From Acidobacteriota bacterium (GTDB lineage: Bacteria; Acidobacteriota; UBA6911; RPQK01; JAJDTT01), in the NCBI GenBank assembly GCA_022827025.1, contig JAJDTT010000178.1, positions 1 through 41,535 on the forward strand: a stretch of 41,535 nt of DNA. Reading direction: 5' to 3'. The notes beneath the pieces were generated by a model. It worked only from the letters and a program-made list of their open reading frames with translations. It was not told the origin of the DNA and searched no databases. Below, piece after piece: positions 7,283 to 16,029 of this stretch. Position numbers and translations under genes: made by a program. The stretch's first letter is position 1. Each line of letters begins with the position of its first letter.

Positions 7283-8767
7283 TCAAGGCCGGGTGGACCC
7301 GAGGCCATAGACTCGCGCCCGTTCCAGATACAGCTTGAGCCGGAAGGGTTGCAGCACGGCGTCGCCCAGACTGGGCTTTCCCCTCCACTGGACCAACAGT
7401 TTCGAACCCTTTTCGACGATGGGAACGCTCTCCTGCCTCGAATAGCCTCGAACGACCTCCCCGTCCGAATCGAGCAACTCGGCTTGGATCGATCCTCCGG
7501 AAGCATCCCCGTTCACGTAGAGGGTCTCCCTATGCCCGCCGACTGCCAGAGGATGGGTCGTGAGAGTCCCCCGAGTCGCGGCCTCCCAGGCGACGAATCC
7601 TCCCTGGTCCAGAAACGCCACACCGATTCCGGGCCGGCCTCCGGCGCCGTGGCCGATATGGTCCCCCCGGTAGTAGACGGCGGTGTGGCTTCCGATGGAG
7701 ACCTCCGACGGCGACGGGTAGATGGAACCGGCGTCCCACTCCCCCTCCAAACCCAATGGAAGGAAAGGGGCACGAAACCGGTGCCAGTCGATTCCATCCC
7801 GGCTGACGGCCAACTGACCGAAGAGCCGGTCACCGGCCCGATCGAAGGCCGCGGTGTAGAGGACATAGGTATCCGAGGCGCGGCTGTATTTGAAGACGCC
7901 GGGCGTGTAAAGGTCGAAGTCTCGGGGATCGTCTTCGTCGGGTCCATGCACGCTCACGGGATGAGACCAGTGGAAGGCATCGGGACTTGTGGCGCGGGCG
8001 ATGAAGCGCCGCCCCAGCATGCGGGTGCGGAAGTAGCCCACATACTGTCCCACCCGGTCGTCCCAGAAGAAGATGTTGTGGGTGTCGAATCCCCCGTGGA
8101 GGTTCACCCGGGTGTCCGTCTTCCAGTGCAGGCCGTCCGCCGAGTAGGCGATCCCCACGCCGCGGCCCCGAAAGTCCCAGAGGTGGAACATCATCTTGTA
8201 GCGTCTGGCCGGGTCCGGGTCGGCTCGATCCTTGATGACCCAGTAGACCTTGTTGCGAGCCCCCTCCGGACCGGCGAAGACGATGTTGTTCTCCCGGGAA
8301 CCGTGGCTTTCGACGATTCCCAGGATCGGCTTCTCCCAGACCAGTCCATCTTTGGAGGTAGCGTACAGGCACCGTCCCTGCTCCAGGTTGGGGCCCCGGA
8401 GCTGCCCCGGGTTGAGGCGGGACTCGTACCACATCTTGTAGAGCTTCTCCTCGCCGTCATAGAAGACGCAGGCGTACCCGACGGAACCGGCCTCCCAGGG
8501 ACGATCGGCCACGAGGATCGGGTTGCCGGGATGCTTCCCGACCTTTCCCATGACACGCTCCAGGCCCTGGGACCGGGCGACCACCCGATGGTCGTGGAGC
8601 AAGAGGGCCTCCATGCGGCCCCAGCCTCCGACTCGCTGACCGACATGGACGAGGCGAGACTTTCCAGCCGGTTCCGGAATCCCTTTCCCGGCGGCCGGGC
8701 CCGCCTGCAGCGCCCAGTGGGTGAAAAGAGACACGCAGAACAGGAAAGAAGCAGGTCTTACGATCAT
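7283..8767 (-). CDS. Secreted five-bladed-propeller glycosidase-like protein (paralogue 1)
   Basis: A 494-residue exported protein with an N-terminal signal peptide (FLFCVSLFTHWALQAG). It belongs to a family with five members in this window. Shared motifs are DRPWEAG (88-94), KMWY (111-114), YATSKDGLVWEKP (135-147), NNI (160-162), RYKMMF, DTHNIFFWD and a C-terminal beta module beginning GFVAWEAATRGTLTTHPL. The fold is most like the arabinanase/levansucrase/invertase five-bladed propellers (GH43, GH32, GH130 relatives), but I cannot identify a known catalytic triad. This is the most divergent of the five. It lies upstream of the SDR gene and probably shares its transcript. Start ATG 8767; its ribosome site AGGA is unusually close. 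Confidence 0.75.
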   Translation of the reverse strand: MIVRPASFLFCVSLFTHWALQAGPAAGKGIPEPAGKSRLVHVGQRVGGWGRMEALLLHDHRVVARSQGLERVMGKVGKHPGNPILVADRPWEAGSVGYACVFYDGEEKLYKMWYESRLNPGQLRGPNLEQGRCLYATSKDGLVWEKPILGIVESHGSRENNIVFAGPEGARNKVYWVIKDRADPDPARRYKMMFHLWDFRGRGVGIAYSADGLHWKTDTRVNLHGGFDTHNIFFWDDRVGQYVGYFRTRMLGRRFIARATSPDAFHWSHPVSVHGPDEDDPRDFDLYTPGVFKYSRASDTYVLYTAAFDRAGDRLFGQLAVSRDGIDWHRFRAPFLPLGLEGEWDAGSIYPSPSEVSIGSHTAVYYRGDHIGHGAGGRPGIGVAFLDQGGFVAWEAATRGTLTTHPLAVGGHRETLYVNGDASGGSIQAELLDSDGEVVRGYSRQESVPIVEKGSKLLVQWRGKPSLGDAVLQPFRLKLYLERARVYGLGSTRP

Positions 8768-8868
8768 CTTCCTACGGCGATGTCACCTGAGATACGCGCG
8801 GCTGGCACGCCGATGAGGTCGGGCCGTTGGACGCTCAACTCCGGGAAACGGGACCTACCACGGGAGAA

Positions 8869-8945
8869 TGGTCGGGGCAGAGGGATTTGAACCCCCGACT
8901 TCCTGCTCCCAAAGCAGGCGCGCTACCAGACTGCGCCATGCCCCG
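8869..8945 (-). tRNA. tRNA-Pro (anticodon TGG)
   Basis: The minus strand folds into a full cloverleaf. The acceptor CGGGGCA pairs with TGCCCCG, the D-arm has GCGCAGTCTGGTAGCGC, the anticodon stem CCTGC/GCAGG encloses the loop TTTGGGA (anticodon TGG), and the T-arm contains GGTTCAAATC. The CCA tail is encoded (discriminator A followed by CCA at 8871-8869). It decodes CCA and, by wobble, other CCN proline codons. Confidence 0.97.
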
Positions 8946-9023
8946 CCACGACCGAGAATTGGAGAATATCACACGGTGTTCCGCTGGCAGCAGGCACGCC
9001 CTCTGCGGATGGCGCGCTTGCGT

Positions 9024-9029
9024 TAGAAT
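9024..9029 (+). promoter_or_regulatory. -10 box of the tRNA-Leu gene
   Basis: TAGAAT lies 12 bases before the first base of tRNA-Leu, at the right distance for transcription to start just upstream of the mature 5' end. No clear -35 hexamer is visible 17 bases upstream. Confidence 0.4.
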
Positions 9030-9041
9030 GTTCCCGGCAAA

Positions 9042-9126
9042 GCGAAAGTGGCGGAATTGGCAGACGCGCCAGATTTAGGATCTGGTGGGGTTACTCCCCG
9101 TGGGGGTTCGAGTCCCCCCTTTCGCA
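9042..9126 (+). tRNA. tRNA-Leu (anticodon TAG)
   Basis: An 85-base class II tRNA. The acceptor GCGAAAG pairs with CTTTCGC, the D-loop contains the GGCAGAC region, and the anticodon stem CCAGA/TCTGG encloses the loop TTTAGGA (anticodon TAG, reads CUA/CUN leucine). A long variable arm follows (TGGGGTTACTCCCCGT), then a T-arm with GGTTCGAGTC. No CCA is encoded. Confidence 0.97.
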
Positions 9127-9134
9127 ATTTCCTT

Positions 9135-10658
9135 CTATTCCGTAACCCCCTCTGAGAATTTTTCTTCGGCCCCCAGCCGGCGCAGCAGATCCGCGGTCTC
9201 GCTTTCGACCGGGAGCGGTGGAGAACCGGGATGGAAATAGTGCCGGGCCACGAACAGCGGCGTGTGTCCCTCCCGGTTGCTCACGTTCACCTCGGCGCCG
9301 TGGTCAACCAGCAGTTGCACCACGGCGGGGGACTTGATGCGGGCGCCGCCGTGGAGAGCCGTGTCCCCGGCCTGGTTGGCGGCATTCACGTCGGCTCCCC
9401 GCTCCAGGGCGAGCCGGACCGCCCGCAGCGACTGTTCTTCAGTCACCCGGCTCTCGGTCAGGTTTCGACCCACACCCGCCGCCGCCATCAGCGGCGTCGT
9501 CCCGTCGCCGGCCGCCAGTAGGGGAGAGGCGCCCGCCTTCGCCAGAACCTGCATGACGCCTGTGTCTCCGGCCATGGCCGCCAGCAGGAAGGGAGTCGCC
9601 CCCGCCGGCCGTTGCCGGTCGGCCGTGTAGCCGAACCGCGGGGGATGCTTCAGGAGCCGGGCATCGGGGTCCGCTCCCCGCGCCAACAGCGCGTGAATCA
9701 GTTCCAGCTTGCCCTCCTGCAGGCCTCGCATGGCGCCCCACTCGTGGCCGGGGCGCGCCACGATCCCCTTGGGACCGGTCATCTCGGTTTCCCAGGAACC
9801 TGCGGCCCAGTGCAGGGCCGTGTATCCCAAACCGTCGGCGTTCGGGTCCGCCCCCTGCTCGAGCAGCCAGAGAGCCAAGGGCACATGGCCGCGGACGGTC
9901 GCCACCACCAGCGCACTTTCACCGCGAGAAGCCGTCTCGTTCGGGTCCACTCCCGCCGCCAACAAGGCTCGGGCGCCGTCGAGGTCTCCGGCGCGAGCGG
10001 CAAACAGCAGAGGCGTGAAGCCGAACCTGGAACGTGCGGAAACTTCTGCGCCATGCTCGATCAGGGTGCGGGAGACCTCCGCATGTTTCTCCGCCAGCGC
10101 CCACATCAGCGCCGTCTGCTCTTCCACGGGAGTCTTGGCGTTCACTTCCGCGCCATTCAGCAGCAGGTGCTTGACCGCGTCCAACGAACCGCTTCGGGCC
10201 GCATGCATGAGAGGAGTCTCGCCGCTGGAGGGAGCGGCGTTGGGATCGGCGCCGGCTCCAAGCAGAACCCTCACCATGGGGGCGCTCCCGTTGATGCAGG
10301 CCAGCCAGAGGGGTTGGACTCCAAGATCGTTGGAAGCCTTCACGTCGGCGCCGGCGTCGATGAGCAGCACTGCGTCGTCCAGGTCATCCCGGTGGGCCGC
10401 CCAATGCAGGGCCGTGGCGCCATCGGCCTGACGCTGATTCACGTCCACATGCGCGGCCAGCAGAGACCGCAAAGCCTCACCGTTCCCCGACCTGGCGGCC
10501 TCCACCAGTCGATTCGGGGAGATCCGGCCGGCCGCCTCCGTCATATCGGGCAGCGGCACCAGGAACACCAGAACGGAAAGACCGAGGGAACGGAACGCCG
10601 ATCCGACAGGCGGCCCAGGGAAACGGGAGCCACGGTTGCTGATCGGTTTGAATCTCAT
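9135..10658 (-). CDS. Exported ankyrin-repeat protein
   Basis: A 507-residue protein of about ten to twelve ankyrin repeats after an N-terminal export signal (SLGLSVLVFLVPLPDMTEA). Repeats show the consensus G-TALHWAA, L-AGADVNA and G-TPL-AAA, for example GATALHWAAHRDD and GETPLMHAARSGSLDAVKHL. A less regular insert (about residues 290-350) interrupts the array. I chose ATG 10658; an ATG at 10709 (17 codons longer) lacks a ribosome site, and the open frame continues far upstream only as a shadow of the DUF1592 gene. Ankyrin arrays bind proteins. Its divergent position next to DUF1592/DUF1552 suggests a shared exported complex. Confidence 0.85.
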   Translation of the reverse strand: MRFKPISNRGSRFPGPPVGSAFRSLGLSVLVFLVPLPDMTEAAGRISPNRLVEAARSGNGEALRSLLAAHVDVNQRQADGATALHWAAHRDDLDDAVLLIDAGADVKASNDLGVQPLWLACINGSAPMVRVLLGAGADPNAAPSSGETPLMHAARSGSLDAVKHLLLNGAEVNAKTPVEEQTALMWALAEKHAEVSRTLIEHGAEVSARSRFGFTPLLFAARAGDLDGARALLAAGVDPNETASRGESALVVATVRGHVPLALWLLEQGADPNADGLGYTALHWAAGSWETEMTGPKGIVARPGHEWGAMRGLQEGKLELIHALLARGADPDARLLKHPPRFGYTADRQRPAGATPFLLAAMAGDTGVMQVLAKAGASPLLAAGDGTTPLMAAAGVGRNLTESRVTEEQSLRAVRLALERGADVNAANQAGDTALHGGARIKSPAVVQLLVDHGAEVNVSNREGHTPLFVARHYFHPGSPPLPVESETADLLRRLGAEEKFSEGVTE

Positions 10659-10739
10659 CCCAGCCGGACCCTTGCCATGCGCTTGCGGGCCATCGCGGGC
10701 CGTCGCCATAATACTTTGAAAAGAGCCGGTCGCGAATTT

Positions 10740-13130
10740 ATGAATTCCAGGATGATCGCCGCCTGTCTGGGAGTCTCCCTGGCCGGGGCCCCTCAATTCC
10801 ACGCGGCGGGCAAAGGTGTCTTCAAGAGTCCCGGCGCCGGACTCCAACAGCAAATTCCCCCCCCTGCCCCACCGTCGCTGAACCCATACCGGACGCTCCT
10901 GGACCGCTACTGCGCCGGCTGTCACAACCGGCAACTCAAGACCGCGGGAGTCGAGCTCGATCATCCGGACCTGGCCCGGGTCGGTGACGACGCCCCGGTC
11001 TGGGAGAAGGTGGTTCGCCAACTCAGATCCGGTGCGATGCCGCCGGAGGGGATGCCGCGGCCTCCGGCGGAGGAACGTTCGGCGTTCAGTTCCTGGCTGG
11101 AATCGGCGCTCGACCGGGCTGCGGAGGCCGATCCCAACCCGGGACGTCCGGCCACCTACCGCCTCACCCGGACCCAATACGCCAACGCCGTTCGGGACCT
11201 GCTGGCGCTGGAGATCGACGGCCCATCGCTGTTGCCGCCCGACGATCCGGCGTTCGGTTTCGACAACATCGCCGATTCCCTCTCCTTCTCTCCACTGCTC
11301 TTGGAAAGATACCTTTCGGCGGCCCGGAAGATCAGCCGGCTCGCCGTCGGCGACGCCACGATGCAACCGGCAGCCGCCACCTACACGCCTTCGCCTCTGG
11401 CGGTGCAGTCCGGCCGCATGAGCGAGGAACTCCCGTTCGGTTCCGGCGGAGGACTGGCGATTCGACACCATTTCCCGCTCGACGGCGAGTACGTGCTGAC
11501 GATCTCGCTGCAACGGCGCCGGACCAGCCGGCCCCGGCAACTGGACGTCCGACTGGACGGGAAGCGGCTCCGGCTCATTCAGTTGGAAGGCCAGGATCGG
11601 CGCTCGTCGTACGGTCAACCGGCGACGCCGGACTTGACCGTCCGTTTTCCGGTCGAGGCGGGGACCCGGTCGGTCGGGGTCTCGTTCCTCCGGAGAGCGC
11701 CGGCGCCCGAAGGATTGGGCCCGGCGCGGCTGCCCGTGGGCAGCCTGCGAGGCGGCCATTCCGATTGGGGAGTGCGCAGCCTCCGGATCGACGGACCCTT
11801 TCAGGCCGAGGGGCCCGGGGACACTCCAAGTCGTAGACAGATTTTCATCTGCCGTCCGCTCTCGGCGGAAGAATCCGACAAGTTGGACTGCGCCCGGCGG
11901 ATCCTGGCCAACCTGGCCCGCCGCGCCTTCCGCCGCCCGGTGACGAACGGCGACGTCGATCCCTTGCTCGGGTTCTACCGGGAGGGCCGAAGCCGAGGGG
12001 ACTTCGACGCCGGCATCCGGACGGCGCTGGAAAGGATCCTGGTCGATCCCGAGTTCCTGTTCCGGGTGGAGCGGGACCCTCCGGCGGCGGCGCCGTCAAC
12101 CGCCTTCAAACTCCGCGACCTGGATCTGGCTTCCCGCTTGTCCTTCTTCCTCTGGAGCAGCGTTCCCGACGAGGAGCTGCTCGAGGCCGCGATTGCCGGA
12201 AAGCTGGGCGATCCCCCTGTCCTGGAAGACCAGACGCGGAGGATGCTCGCCGACCCCCGCTCCGGGACTCTGGTGACGAGCTTCGCAAGCCAATGGCTGC
12301 ATCTCCGGAACCTCCGGGCCGTCACGCCGGACGAGAACCGGTACCCGGAGTGGGACGACAATCTGCGCGAGGCGCTCCGGCGGGAGACGGAGCTGTTTCT
12401 GGAGAGTCAACTGGTCCAGGACCGGAGCGTGACCGAGTTGCTGGACGCCGGCTACACCTTCGTCAACGAACGCCTGGCCCGGCACTACGGAATCCCCCAC
12501 GTCTACGGGAACCGGTTCCGGAGGGTGGACCTGGACGACGGGCGCCGCCGGGGCCTGTTGGGCCAGGGCAGCGTCCTGACCGTCACTTCGTACGCCACTC
12601 GCACGTCGCCGGTGCTGAGGGGCAAATGGCTGCTGGAGAATATTCTCGGAACCAGGGTTCCTCCGCCGCCGGCCGACGTTCCGGAGTTGCCCGAACATGG
12701 AGAGGCGGCGCGTCCCGCCTCGCTCCGGCAGCGCATGGAGCAGCATTCCAGGAACCCGGCCTGCTCCAGTTGCCACCGCCTGATGGATCCCCTCGGTTTC
12801 GCTCTGGAGAACTTCGATGCCATCGGCCGGTGGCGGGACCGGAGCCAGGACGGCGTGCCTATCGATCCCCTGGCCACCCTGCCGGACGGGACCACGATCC
12901 GCGGTCCGGCCGACCTCCGGAGCGTGATTCTGAACCGCCGGCGGGAGTTCATCCAGACTCTGACCGGCAAGCTCCTCACCTATGCCGTGGGCCGCGGCGT
13001 CGAACACTATGACATGCCGGCCATCCGTGAGATCATGAGGGAAGCGGCGCCGTCCAACTATCGCTGGTCGGCGCTGATCCTGGGCATCGTCAAGAGCCGG
13101 CCGTTTCGGATGAAAAGGTCCGCACCATGA
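10740..13130 (+). CDS. Exported c-type haem protein, DUF1587/1595/1592/1588/1585
   Basis: A 796-residue exported protein with the full planctomycete-cytochrome-associated domain chain. An N-terminal CxxCH haem site (YCAGCHN, about residue 58) is followed by DUF1587 (RLTRTQYANAVRDLL, ~140), DUF1595 (RRAFRRPVTNGDVDPLL, ~394), DUF1592 (DLASRLSFFLWSSVPD, ~458), DUF1588 (RGLLGQGSVLTVTSYATRTS, ~603) with a second CxxCH (ACSSCHRLMDP, ~675), and C-terminal DUF1585 (FIQTLTGKLLTYAVGRG). The family is widespread in Planctomycetota, Verrucomicrobiota and Acidobacteriota; its biochemical role is unproven, with periplasmic electron transfer coupled to oxidation of a macromolecule proposed. The stop overlaps the start of the DUF1552 gene by four bases (ATGA). 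The long frame upstream of 10740 is a shadow of the ankyrin gene. Confidence 0.9.
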   Translation: MNSRMIAACLGVSLAGAPQFHAAGKGVFKSPGAGLQQQIPPPAPPSLNPYRTLLDRYCAGCHNRQLKTAGVELDHPDLARVGDDAPVWEKVVRQLRSGAMPPEGMPRPPAEERSAFSSWLESALDRAAEADPNPGRPATYRLTRTQYANAVRDLLALEIDGPSLLPPDDPAFGFDNIADSLSFSPLLLERYLSAARKISRLAVGDATMQPAAATYTPSPLAVQSGRMSEELPFGSGGGLAIRHHFPLDGEYVLTISLQRRRTSRPRQLDVRLDGKRLRLIQLEGQDRRSSYGQPATPDLTVRFPVEAGTRSVGVSFLRRAPAPEGLGPARLPVGSLRGGHSDWGVRSLRIDGPFQAEGPGDTPSRRQIFICRPLSAEESDKLDCARRILANLARRAFRRPVTNGDVDPLLGFYREGRSRGDFDAGIRTALERILVDPEFLFRVERDPPAAAPSTAFKLRDLDLASRLSFFLWSSVPDEELLEAAIAGKLGDPPVLEDQTRRMLADPRSGTLVTSFASQWLHLRNLRAVTPDENRYPEWDDNLREALRRETELFLESQLVQDRSVTELLDAGYTFVNERLARHYGIPHVYGNRFRRVDLDDGRRRGLLGQGSVLTVTSYATRTSPVLRGKWLLENILGTRVPPPPADVPELPEHGEAARPASLRQRMEQHSRNPACSSCHRLMDPLGFALENFDAIGRWRDRSQDGVPIDPLATLPDGTTIRGPADLRSVILNRRREFIQTLTGKLLTYAVGRGVEHYDMPAIREIMREAAPSNYRWSALILGIVKSRPFRMKRSAP

Positions 13131-14485
13131 GGATCATCCGCAAGCTTTCACTGCCCCGCCGCACGTTCCTCCGCGGCCTGGGCGCCGCCATCGGACTGCC
13201 CTTGCTGGACAGCATGGCGCCGGCCCTGTCCGCCGGCTCCGCCGTGGCGAACCCGCCGGCCAACCGGCTGGGAGTGGTCTACGTGCCTCACGGGGCGGTG
13301 ATGGAGAATTGGACTCCCGCCGCCGGAGGGGCCGACTTCGAACTGACCCCGATCCTGAAACCGTTGACTCCGTTCCGGGACCGCCTGCTGGTGCTGACCG
13401 GACTCGACAACGAGCCGGCCGTGTCGCTGCCCGGCGAACCCGCCGGTGGACATGGCCGCATCGGCGGAGCGTTCCTGACCGGCGTGCACGTGAAACCGAC
13501 GGAAGGGGCGGGAGTCGAAGCCGGGGTTTCGCTCGACCAGATCGCGGCGGCGCAGTACGGGCAACACACCCAACTGGCTTCCTTGGAACTGGCCCTGGAG
13601 GCGACCGGCCTGTCGGGGGCCTGCGACGTCGGCTACAGTTGCGCCTACATCAACACCCTCTCGTGGCGGAATTCGACCACTCCTCTCCCCACGGAGAACA
13701 ACCCGCGCGCGGTCTTCGAGCGCCTCTTCGGCGACCAGGAGAGCACCGACCCGGCCGAGCGGCTCCGCCGGATCCGGACCAAACGGAGCATTCTCGACTC
13801 GGTCACCCGGAAAGCGTCCCGGCTGCAGGCGCGGATCGGCGCCGGCGACCGCAACAAGCTCGCCGAATACCTGGACGCGGTGCGGGACGTGGAGCGGAGG
13901 ATCCAGATCGCGGAAACCCAATCGGGCAGGCAGGCGGCGGTGCTGGAACGTCCCGCCGGGATCCCCGGCAGCTTCGAAGAGCACGCCAAGCTGATGATCG
14001 ACCTCCAGGTCCTGGCCTACCGGTCGGACCTCACCCGCGTCATCACCTTCATGATGGGCCGGGAACTGAGCCAGCGGACCTATCCCGAGATCGGCGTCCC
14101 GGACCCGCACCACCCGCTCTCCCACCACCAGTACGATCCGGAAAAGCTGGAGAAACTGACCCGGGTCAGCATTCTCCACATGCGGATGTTCGCCTATTTC
14201 CTGGAGAAGCTGCGATCCACCCCGGAAGGGGACGGCTCACTGCTGGACCAGGTGACCCTCCTCTACGGAAGCGGCATGAGCGACAGCGACCTGCACACGC
14301 CCCGCAACCTGCCCATTCTGGTGGCCGGTGGAGGCGCGGGACGGCTCAAGGGCGGCCGCCACGTCCGGTTCGCGGAGGGGACTCCGCTGACCAACCTCTA
14401 CATGACGGTGCTGAGCCAGTTGGGAGTGCCGGCCGAGCGCATCGGCGACAGCACCGGACAGGTGGAGCTCCTTTCGGACGTGTGA
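13127..14485 (+). CDS. Tat-exported DUF1552 protein
   Basis: A 452-residue DUF1552 protein. It begins with a twin-arginine signal (SLPRRTFLRGLGAAIGLPLL), so it is folded in the cytoplasm and exported by Tat. Family features include LGVVYVPHGAVMENWTP, LLVLTGLDNEP and, near the end, LLYGSGMSDSDLHTPRNLPI followed by VLSQLGVP, a layout reminiscent of the DUF1501/alkaline-phosphatase-like fold. It is coupled to the DUF1592 gene through a 4-base overlap, the usual pairing for these families. Function is unknown. Confidence 0.9.
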   Translation: MRIIRKLSLPRRTFLRGLGAAIGLPLLDSMAPALSAGSAVANPPANRLGVVYVPHGAVMENWTPAAGGADFELTPILKPLTPFRDRLLVLTGLDNEPAVSLPGEPAGGHGRIGGAFLTGVHVKPTEGAGVEAGVSLDQIAAAQYGQHTQLASLELALEATGLSGACDVGYSCAYINTLSWRNSTTPLPTENNPRAVFERLFGDQESTDPAERLRRIRTKRSILDSVTRKASRLQARIGAGDRNKLAEYLDAVRDVERRIQIAETQSGRQAAVLERPAGIPGSFEEHAKLMIDLQVLAYRSDLTRVITFMMGRELSQRTYPEIGVPDPHHPLSHHQYDPEKLEKLTRVSILHMRMFAYFLEKLRSTPEGDGSLLDQVTLLYGSGMSDSDLHTPRNLPILVAGGGAGRLKGGRHVRFAEGTPLTNLYMTVLSQLGVPAERIGDSTGQVELLSDV

Positions 14486-14662
14486 GCCGGCCCCGGCTTG
14501 CGCGTCGTACGGCGAGAAGGCCAGAGGCCAGACCCATCACCTGCCGGACGATCACGGCATCGCTCCGGCCAGACGCATCTTCCGGACCACTCGCCGGCCG
14601 GACTTGTCCCCAGTGTTGACCCCATGCCGAACCTCCGATTTGAAATGAATTTCGCGCAGCCT

Positions 14663-15844
14663 CTACGACTGCGCCACTCGTTCCCGATGCCCCTGGACGA
14701 CTTCCCGGTAGCAGTCGAACAGCGATCCGAAGACCGCGTCCCAGGTTCGCTCCAGCGCCAACTCCCGCGATCGGGCGCCCATGCTCTCTCGCAACCCCTC
14801 ATCCTGGATCAGTCGATTCAGGTAGAGCTCGAACTCCTGGTCATTGGAGGCGACGAAACCGTTGGAACCATGATCGACCAGCTCCCGGGGACCCATCTTG
14901 TCGGTGACGACGACGGGCAGGCCCGAGCTCATGGCCTCCAGGACCACGTTGCCGAAGGTGTCCGTCTCCGAGGGGAAAGCGAACAGATCCGCCGACGCGT
15001 AGGCCCGGCTCAGTTCGAGTCCGGTCAGGAATCCGGTGAAATTCGCATTCGGCGCTTCCTGCTCCATGCGTTTGCGAAACGGTCCGTCTCCCACTACCTG
15101 CAGACAGGCATCCCCGCGCCGCCGGAAAATCCGCGCCAGCAACGGGAGGTTCTTTTCCACCGACACCCGGCCCACGTAGAGGACGGTCGTCCGGGAGGGC
15201 TCCCGGCGATGTTCCGGACTGAATTTCCGCGTGTCGACGCCGCGGGAGAAGCGGTCCATGGGGACACGGATCCGCCGTCCCAGGATTCGGGCGATGCTGC
15301 GGGACGGAGCCAGGACCTTTTGGCAATGCCGGTAGTACCACTCGACGAACTTCCAGCAACCCTCCAGCGTGAACTGCTCCAGGAGACCGGAGGGAAGACC
15401 CAGCCTCGTCATGAGACTCCGTCTCCGGGTTCCCACGTACTCGGGCAGAGCCGTGTGGTACACGCCCACCAGGGGAAGCCGCAGTCTCTTGGCGGCCGCC
15501 AGAGCGTTGAGGCCCATGGATCCCGGGGTCGCCGCGTGAATCAGGTCGTATCCTCCCTCGCGGCAATCCTCCAGGAGGTTCCCTCGCGGCGTCCAGAGAT
15601 CGAAGACCAGCCCCGCGTAGTAGCGAACGGGGAGCCGGGGCCGGTAACGATAGATCCGGACCGAACCCTGTTTCTCCAGGGAGGTCCGGGAACCGTAGGT
15701 GTAGAAGTCCAGGTCGATCTTTCGCCGCCGGCAGTAGGCGGCCAGGTATTGGTACGTGTTGGACACGCCGTTCACCTGGTCCAGAGTGTCGGTGAAAACG
15801 GCGATTCCGGGCACCGGAACCACCTTGGCGCCGTCACGCCGCAT
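14663..15844 (-). CDS. Family 4 glycosyltransferase
   Basis: A 393-residue GT4/GT-B glycosyltransferase. The N-terminal acceptor domain contains VFTDTLDQVNGVSNTYQYL, the conserved opening of the MgtA/PimB-like lipid glycosyltransferases. The C-terminal donor domain has VLYVGRVSVEKNLPLLARIF, VGDGPFR, and the SETDTFGNVVLEAMSSGLPV motif, in which Asp stands in for the first Glu of the EX7E pair, as is common in this subgroup. Likely a cytoplasmic, membrane-associated enzyme that glycosylates a lipid or envelope precursor. Downstream of ppk in the same direction. The start (ATG 15844) is the first Met; it has no strong ribosome site. Confidence 0.85.
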   Translation of the reverse strand: MRRDGAKVVPVPGIAVFTDTLDQVNGVSNTYQYLAAYCRRRKIDLDFYTYGSRTSLEKQGSVRIYRYRPRLPVRYYAGLVFDLWTPRGNLLEDCREGGYDLIHAATPGSMGLNALAAAKRLRLPLVGVYHTALPEYVGTRRRSLMTRLGLPSGLLEQFTLEGCWKFVEWYYRHCQKVLAPSRSIARILGRRIRVPMDRFSRGVDTRKFSPEHRREPSRTTVLYVGRVSVEKNLPLLARIFRRRGDACLQVVGDGPFRKRMEQEAPNANFTGFLTGLELSRAYASADLFAFPSETDTFGNVVLEAMSSGLPVVVTDKMGPRELVDHGSNGFVASNDQEFELYLNRLIQDEGLRESMGARSRELALERTWDAVFGSLFDCYREVVQGHRERVAQS

Positions 15845-15886
15845 AGATGGTCTCGGCAGACTGGAGAATGGGGATGTGTGTCGCCA

Positions 15887-16006
15887 TCAATCCAACCTGA
15901 TCACTTTCAGGCTCTCGAATTCCCGATCATCGACGATCCGGGCGGCAAAGGGGCCGGTGACCCGGGCTTTGTTGGGGTCGATTCGGGGAGGCGACGCGCC
16001 GCCCGG
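15887..16006 (-). pseudogene. Short protein-like remnant between ppk and the GT4 gene
   Basis: About 39 open codons without a usable start, reading RIDPNKARVTGPFAARIVDD and ending ESLKVIRLD before a stop. The frame begins right after the ppk stop. RVTGPF-type strings are, as I remember them, found in adenine-specific DNA methyltransferases of type III restriction systems, so this may be the C-terminal stub of a lost gene. The evidence is thin. Confidence 0.25.
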
Positions 16007-16029
16007 TCATCCTCTTGTGCGAAGGCTTC

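Noticed and set aside
8869-9126. Integration hotspot at the two tRNA genes
   Set aside because: Neither tRNA 3' end is repeated nearby in a way I could see, and no integrase gene lies within the window.
9612-10739. A 376-codon N-terminal extension of the DUF1592 protein
   Set aside because: It lies wholly over the ankyrin gene on the other strand and would place the signal peptide and haem domain in the middle of the protein; the ATG at 10740 gives a normal exported protein.
10659-11759. Long N-terminal extension of the ankyrin protein
   Set aside because: It overlaps the DUF1592 gene in antisense, and no ankyrin or signal sequence occurs before 10658.
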